A stretch of DNA of 64,000 nucleotides from Corella eumyota. Its lineage: Eukaryota; Chordata; Ascidiacea; Phlebobranchia; Corellidae. The DNA lies in NCBI GenBank assembly GCA_963082875.1, contig OY720101.1, positions 8,680,001 to 8,744,000 on the forward strand. The letters run 5' to 3'. A model generated the notes under the pieces. It saw only the letters and a program-made list of their open reading frames with translations, searched no databases and was not told where the DNA came from. The position numbers were made by a program, and so were the translations under genes. Shown piece after piece: positions 57,554 to 64,000 of the stretch. How positions within the stretch are numbered: the first letter of the stretch is position 1; each line of letters opens with the position of its first letter.

Positions 57554-58530
57554 ATGAATAAATTACTTATTGCATTTTTTTTGCTTGGACTTGTGTTTTT
57601 AGCAGATGCGTTTAAAGGGTATGTTTAATAACTAAAAGAATAATATTCTTTTAAAATAACAATTTAGAGATTAAATTTGTTTTAAACTATACTCGTTAGC
57701 ACCTAAATATGACACATAACCATATATACAAATCTAACATTCAAGCAGTTTCAAGAAACCACTTAAAAGTTTAAAAAAGGGCTACGGAGAAGTTAAGACC
57801 ACCGTGAAAAATGGTGGAAAATTCATAAAAGATACTTATAAAAAACATGTTAAGCCCCGTGCTAAAAAAGTTGGAAAAAGCATTAAAAAAGCCGCTAACA
57901 GTCCATTAGGTCAAGCCGCAATAGGAGCAGCAGTGGGAGCCGCAGTAGGGGGCTTGGTTGCTGGCGACCAAAATTTGATGGAACTTCAAAACCTGAGGGA
58001 GCAGGTTAAATATATTTAAATTTTTGTTATTTTTTTAGAAAAATAATTTACTTTTAAAATAAAAACCGTCTTATTATATAGATACCATTTCAGTAAAATC
58101 ACATAATAATTTTTAGTATTTTGGTTTAAATTCAATTTAAAAACTAAATACCAAGATTCATTAATTGTCATAACATTTTTACAGATTTAGAGATTTTTTA
58201 CCTTTTATGTAAATAATACAAACCATATTTTTTTTCACTTTAGGATCCGTTGCAATATCTTGCAAGAATGCAAGATATAAATAATGAATTATCTGTGCTG
58301 TTCAATAAAGATGCGAGAGAAAAAGTTATAAGACAATTGGACAACGCAGTAGGTAAAAAAGCTTAAAAATTGTGCTATGAAACTTCATGCTTAAATTTAA
58401 GTCATTTTTATTATTAGTTTTTTTAAATGCTGTTAGTTTTTTGCTGTGGTGGCATTCGGTTATTTAAATTTTATTGTATTTATAATATTTTTATTATGTT
58501 TACGTTGCTACAGCAAGCCACGAAATGTAA
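57554..58530 (+). CDS. Secreted long Lys-rich peptide precursor J, plus strand
   Basis: Exons 57554-57618, 57749-58004, 58244-58352 and 58514-58530 encode 148 residues, the longest member. The signal peptide is MNKLLIAFFLLGLVFLADA. The mature part is about 75 residues: FKGFKKPLKSLKKGYGEVKT, a stretch rich in Lys (KDTYKKHVKPRAKKVGKSIK), then a Gly/Ala/Val tail (AAIGAAVGAAVGGLVAG) before DQ. The tail could insert in or cross a membrane. Eighteen basic and two acidic residues precede it. The propiece is DPLQYLARMQDINNELSVLF. The last exon adds ASHEM and a stop, and AATAAAA follows near 58597. It is the only member on the plus strand, yet its promoter is nearly identical to that of gene H. It could be an antimicrobial peptide or a histone-like/dermaseptin-like membrane peptide; the function is inferred. 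Confidence 0.82.
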
Positions 58531-58639
58531 AAAGTTAAAAGTTACGTACAAGCAAATACAGAAGAAAAGAAAATTAATTTGCTAGATTTATGTGTTAATA
58601 AAATATTATTCGGAAAAAAGAAAATTATCTTATGATTTT

Positions 58640-60430
58640 ATCTGCGGGTGTGTCAACTTAAATACAACTTTTTTTTAACACCGCTCAATATAAAAGAAAC
58701 TAAATATAAAAAAATCTAGGCAAAATGAGGATAAAATGTTTTATAAATGCAATCAAACACAATGTTTATTTCGTAATTAAAAATATTGCTGTCAGTGATT
58801 TAAATGCAGATCCAACAGGTGACTTTAATTGCCATATTTGAAAACATGTCACGACAAATATACCCAATACTTGTTTTACCTTTAAAAAAATCCGTATTAC
58901 TTGACTTTCTTACGGCTTCTCGGAAAAAAAACTTTGAACCGTTAAGTAAAGTGAATTAGCAAGGACCGTAAAGTACCAGAGAAAATTACCGAGGGCCGTA
59001 GAGTACAAGAAAAAATTAGCTAGAGCCGTAAAGGACGAGGTTTTTTTTAAGAACTGTCAGGTACAAGTGATTCTAAAATCTGTAACAAGTTAAATCCTAA
59101 ACAAATGCCATCGAAGTAGAACAGTGAATTTATTTACTAACAGAATTGCCAGTACAAAACTTCCTATCAAAGCTAAGTAAATATAGCCAAAAAAAATTTA
59201 GGCAAGATTTTGTACCCAAAGTGTAAAGTTAGTGTAATAATAAACAAGCGTTTATATATTTAATATTTTAGTTGATAATTTCACTTCCACTTAGCATCAG
59301 CTATGAAGCACAAGTTGAAAATACAGGAAATCCCCTGAAAATAAAAAAAAAGTTTATGTTTTAAAAATAAGCCAACCGTATATTACAAACAAACTTACCT
59401 TTTTACTGTGTATTCCAATAAAGTTGTAATTTTTAGCAAAAACAAAAAAAATCTCTGACAGAAAAAAATGTAGAAAAGTTAAAGAACAAAATGAAAAATT
59501 TAAATTTATTGAAATTATGGAAATGACAGAACACAAATATACAATTCACAATGGTATGATAAAGCTATACAATAAAAAAAAAACATGAAACCCAAAAAAT
59601 AATGAATACTATTAACTAATTCACTAGTACAATACAAAAAAATTTGGAAACTGTTTTTTTCAACCTTTAAAAATAATGTTAAAATTTTTAAAATTAAATT
59701 TTAAAGTTTTGCACTAAAATAATTACGACATGTATAATTAAAAAGCAGCGTTATAATATGTGTATTATTTATATAATTATACGTAAAAAAAAATGGTATG
59801 AAAATATATTATATTTATATATATAAATCAAATTCGCATATATACTGTTCAAATTAAAATTTCAATAGTAAAATAAATTAAAATTTATATATGACAAAAC
59901 AATTGCAATAAAGTTGAGAAATTTTAGATAAGACTCTTTTAATATACAAACTTAGCATAAAATTGTATGTTTTAAAGAGTAGAAGTTAGTAGAACACAGC
60001 TGGTATTGAATTTTTTTAAAGATTTAAATCACAGCAGTATATACATTAAACTTTATAAATAAAAGGAAAGGTAACAGCAAAAAATTAAACAGTAAAATGC
60101 TGACGCCAACAAAAAAAAAAATTATATAAATATTCAATACACAAAATTTGGAACAGTTTTGCTACTTCACAGTTGCGATAAAAACGGATTTAAATAATTT
60201 GCTCTTAAAACAAGTAAAATTTTGACTAAAAATCTAATTTTAAAGTTTCAAATCAGAGTTTTTGAAACAAAAATTGTAACATTTTAGCTGACCCTTTTAC
60301 AAGCAGTTGACTTAATGTTACTTACCACTATGATGTCATTTTACCTAGACATAATAATCAATTATATGAAACCACTAACTATAAACCTGTAAGTACCAAT
60401 ATATTATGGTGTTGCATGTAGTTGTATGTA
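58640..60430. other. Intergenic region with a peptide-exon relic
   Basis: No intact gene. At 58960-59050 a diverged short repeat is visible (ACCGTAAAGTACxAGAGAAAATT units); similar words occur at 25580-25640. The relic at about 59283 is listed separately. The right part should include the 3'UTR of the carboxypeptidase gene. Confidence 0.45.
59280..59400 (-). pseudogene. Relic of a peptide-gene exon 1 and 5'UTR donor
   Basis: On the minus strand AAAAAGGTAAGTTTG near 59397 matches the cluster's 5'UTR donor. About 75 nt on, a stretch with ACTTGTGCTTCATAGCTGAT then GCTAAGTGGAAG resembles the end of the signal-peptide exon (LV...ADAKWK). It carries a stop and no other exon was found nearby. The cluster therefore once extended further right. 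Confidence 0.5.
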
Positions 60431-60436
60431 CACCAA

Positions 60437-63400
60437 CTAATTTTTGCATCCATTTGTTTCTGTGTTATCAGGAAAGGAAAGTAAATTTTCGAAAATACTC
60501 CCGTTTTTAGGAGGAGAAGATTTTGGAGCTTTTCTTAGAACAAGACCAGACTCAAAAGGTCGAGGAGCTGTTGTGGACACTCCATCTTCCTCTTCCTCTT
60601 CTTCTTCTTCGCTGTAATACATAACTCTTCCTGAAACGGGACACACTTTCCTAGAGAAGGCTCTTGAATTTCTGATGGAAGAAGATTTTGTGTAATTGAG
60701 AAGAGCATCTTCGTTTCCAAGAAACAGATCTTGATCAACATCCAAAGATCCTTTTTCAAACAGAAGTTGCTCTTCTGTACAACCATGGAGATTGGAAGAT
60801 CCCTGAAGATTTAGATGATCGTTTCCAGGAAGAGTTGCAACATCCGAATGCTGATTAGGATCGTACCTCCATAGCACCATGTCCTCTTTTGATGTAAAAA
60901 GAGGGTCAACATTAAAAGAGAAGTCTGAATTTGGGGGCATGTCAGGATAACCCCTAAAAAAGTAGGAGTTGATTAGTGGAGAGATGTCATCTTCTTCATC
61001 TGGAGTAAGCTCAGCATCCGAATTCATTGGACAACCAGGACTTGTCGTCTCCTCGACTCTCTGTTCATTCTCCATAAGATCTTGGTCACTTTTAAAAAAA
61101 AAAATTATTTAAAAAAATGACATTATTTTATAAAAAACTGAAGAAACTTAATTTGTACTTTGCTATTTCTTCTTCATTGTCGGAATCAAACACAGGTAAA
61201 CCCCTGGTTTTATTTTTTTCTTTTAAATGCAACAAAACCTCGCAAAACTTCGAGCCCATTTTTTCCAAGTCTTTGGTGCCTATTTGTTTACCTCTAAGCA
61301 TGCCCTGACAAAAATAAAAACAGAAAATAAATTTAACAAATGTTTTATTAATTAGTTGCATATTTTTTTTAATCAGGATAAATAAATATTTTTTTAGGAT
61401 TTTTTTTCGGTTGAATATTAAAACTTGAAAAAATAAATTATGTTAATTACAAATTAAACAATCCAATTTTAAAACTAAATTCAAAAATTTTTAATTTTTT
61501 TACCTGATCACAACCACAATAAGTTGACTCCATTGTGTAACTACGAGCCACTCCTATTTCTTTCCAAACCACCACCCTTGCTGTAGAAACTTTGGGTTTT
61601 TCTACCACAAAACTACAGTTTTTGAGAGAAAAAGGTGCAGCAAAATGATTTAGAAGTTTAGGCAGGGTCTAAAATAACAAGCAAAATTAAATTTTAATAT
61701 AGCAATACATTTATTTTAATAAGATAGTTTAATCCCAATTTTTATTGTATTAAAATATTTAACATTTAAATTCATTTTATATTGCCAATATTGCCAAATG
61801 CACAATCACGTCTTTTTTTGGACATTTTTGATCTTTTGTAGGAATTGCATTTACAATTGTGGAAACAAGTGAGTAAAAAATAAAAATCATCAAGTTTTAT
61901 AGAATATTAACTACACAACTCGATTTAAGTAAAATATTGTATATGCAGGCTTAATGTTTGATAGGTGTATTGTATTGATTGCAGCATTGTGCTTTTTATC
62001 TATCATAAAGGCCATGCTTTGCTTTTTATTATTATAAATTGTCATGCAAAACAATATATTACCTCTTTCTAGTAAAGTTTGTTTAAACTACATCCAAAGT
62101 AGAAAATACAGTTTAAAATAATTAAATTTTCTGATAAAAAAGCAATTGCAGCTATTTTTTATTTAAAAAAAAACTAGTTAAATACAGAATATAAATTTAA
62201 AAAAAATATATATACCCAAATTTTCCACATAAAAAACTACAACATACTTTTCATAAGTTAATCGGTGTCAAATTAATTCTAACTTATTTAGTTTTAAATT
62301 TTTTTTTTAGTTTTAAAAAAAAACTAAATTGATTAATAATAAACTTTACCTTGTATCCTGTATCATCTGGGCCATCAACAACAGTCGATGATTCGCCAGC
62401 GTTAACACTTTCCTTATGTGAACAACCATATAAGAAAACATTCATTTTCCTTGAGTGGCCATGGTAGTCACAATACACTAAGGGTGCTAAAAATGCCATA
62501 AAAAATTGTCATAAAGAAATTAATTATTTACCTAAATACTATTATTTTTTGACATAAAATGCCAAACCGTTTTCAAAGTGTCATTTATGTAAAAAAAATA
62601 ATGCCCCATAAAATTAAAATCATCTATAAAAGTCTAGTTTTCTACAAAAGGTAAGATAATTATTTAGCTAGAATCAATTATTTGGAAGATTACCATTAGT
62701 TAAAACACAAAAACTGCCATCCTATCTTAAAAATGATCTTTTTTAAAAAATGATGTATTATTTAACAGGCAATTATTAATAGGCTTTACGAAAATAAGAA
62801 AAGTGTTACCAACTGTTAAGTTATTAAGTTAATATTATTTACCTTTTTGTATGGAGTACATGTATTGTAGTAAACCTTTAGTGTGGTACACGGTTGGATA
62901 TAACGTTACACCTGGATCAAACCACATTCGATTTAAATCTTCACCACTTAACGAACATCTGTGACTAAAATATAAATATATAAGTTCAAAAACTTTAAAA
63001 GTGCAAAAATAGATCTTGTCCTCGATTGCTTTAATTTAAACAAGTAAGGTTTGTAATTAGCATGCAAAAAGTGGTTGTGACAATGTTATAACAGGCAATG
63101 TAATAGTAAATAGTAAAATAGGTAAAACGCAGCTCATAGATTTAACTAGGTATATATAAAAAAAAACTGTCATGTTTTCAGAAGTGTTTCTGTCCAAGAT
63201 ATAGTTGTTAGTAGAAGTTACTAGCGAATTCTAAGATGATTTAAAAAAGTATGTTAAACAACCAAGACACTAAAACATGGAAATAAATTTATTTTATTAA
63301 TAAAATTTAATATTAACACTTACTGTCCATTAATTACACCATCTGGATTCAACATCGGAACAATTTTAAAGATGTAGCTTTTTCTTAACTCGTCGGCAAC

Positions 63401-64000
63401 TGCTGCCAGCATCCTATCTTCCTCACACTGATCTGGGTTCGCATCCGGCTTTGGTGGTGGAGTTAAAAGAAGACTGAGAGTTCCTCGCATAGTCCAAGAT
63501 GCATTTGATTCTCCAGGATGCACGCGAGCAGAAAGGAAGATATAGGGACGGGATCCTTGAATTTTTTTAAATTTTAATATTTAAAATATTGATATTTACT
63601 TTTTTTCAAAAATTTAAAATCATTTAATAAACTAGTTGATGTCCTTTCCTAAATGCTTTACTATATTCTATACTTGCCGTTATATGTACTTAACTTACAA
63701 ATAATATTTACCTGTGATAATATACGGCAATTATTTTGTAGGTCTATGATTTATTTATTTAGTGCCAGTCTATTAACTGGACATGAATGTATAAACAACC
63801 CACTTAGTTTTATTACATATAGTTTTTTAATAACAATTTTTTTACCTAATGAAAAAACTAAGCCAATAATTTTATTATCTTTTAAAATGTAAAACAAAAA
63901 CTCATACTCATTTCTTGGACAGCTTGTTTTTCTGAAATGTTTTCTTCACAAAACGGCAATGCTGTTATTGTTAAAACAGGAACAGGGTTGCCAGATAAAG
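60437..64000 (-). CDS. Cytosolic carboxypeptidase, AGTPBP1/AGBL1 type (3' part)
   Basis: M14 metallocarboxypeptidase that trims polyglutamate from tubulin tails in the cytosol. Exons in the window: 64000(partial)-63908, 63555-63324, 62964-62843, 62486-62350, 61668-61504, 61304-61148 and 61080-60437; the 5' part lies beyond the right edge. Visible: PVLTITALP; zinc motif HPGE in [39 protein letters not shown]; third zinc ligand in [20 protein letters not shown]; the [13 protein letters not shown] segment with the general-base Glu; then [20 protein letters not shown]. All catalytic residues expected of the family are present. The last exon (about 213 residues) is acidic and non-conserved, with a run of Glu after MYYSE. 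The junction at 61148/61080 is the least certain. AGTPBP1 and AGBL1 are hard to tell apart from this part alone. Confidence 0.93.

Overview
The window looks like nuclear DNA from a solitary tunicate of the genus Ciona or a close relative. The evidence is very AT-rich DNA with short introns, protein-coding genes of clear chordate type (SETDB1, SWI5, ZNHIT3, a cytosolic carboxypeptidase), intronless 7TM genes, tRNA-derived SINEs, and a cluster of secreted cationic peptides built like the Ciona Ci-MAM/Ci-PAP hemocyte antimicrobial peptides. The species call is inference.

Layout. 1-7.7 kb: no convincing gene; AT-rich DNA with several minisatellites and a tRNA-derived SINE. 7.7-10.1 kb: two intronless paralogous 7TM (GPCR-like) genes on the minus strand. 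11.7-26.3 kb: three minus-strand housekeeping genes in one orientation, ZNHIT3 -> SWI5 -> SETDB1. SETDB1 can be followed through 24 coding exons (coiled coil, Tudors, MBD, pre-SET, bifurcated SET, post-SET). It carries an in-frame duplicated coiled-coil exon and a DNA-transposon-like element in the intron between the two exon copies. 26.8-58.6 kb: a cluster of 14 related secreted-peptide genes, 13 on minus and one on plus. 60.4-64 kb: the 3' half of an AGTPBP1/AGBL1-type deglutamylase on minus, running off the right edge.

The peptide cluster is the main attraction. Each gene has the same plan: a 5'UTR intron, an exon for an MNKLL-type signal peptide, an exon for a strongly variable and usually cationic mature peptide ending in a GDQ-like site, a 103-109 nt exon for a conserved acidic propiece (DPxQYLxRMxD...), and a last exon with only 8-17 coding nt. 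Promoters share a CATATG about 10-15 bp upstream of a TATAAAAG box. Mature parts fall into at least four classes: cecropin-like Lys-rich (F', and the broken E, E', F), Trp/Arg/Lys-rich (D, D', and G with Arg/Trp/Pro), short Ser/Ala/Lys helices (A, B, I), and one long Lys-rich peptide with a Gly/Ala tail (J). The cluster grew by nested duplication: block F-E-D-C is present twice (about 32.8-39.4 and 42.9-51.3 kb), A and B are a 2.5 kb tandem pair, and H and J share a nearly identical promoter on opposite strands. Several copies are already broken, and a young Ty3-like and a decayed BEL/Pao-like element have landed in the block. A SINE at the same place in intron 1 of A, B, C, C', D and D' marks them as one lineage.

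Gene names A-J and primes are labels used only here. Splice sites were read by eye from GT/AG, phase and homology; no alignment or expression data were available.
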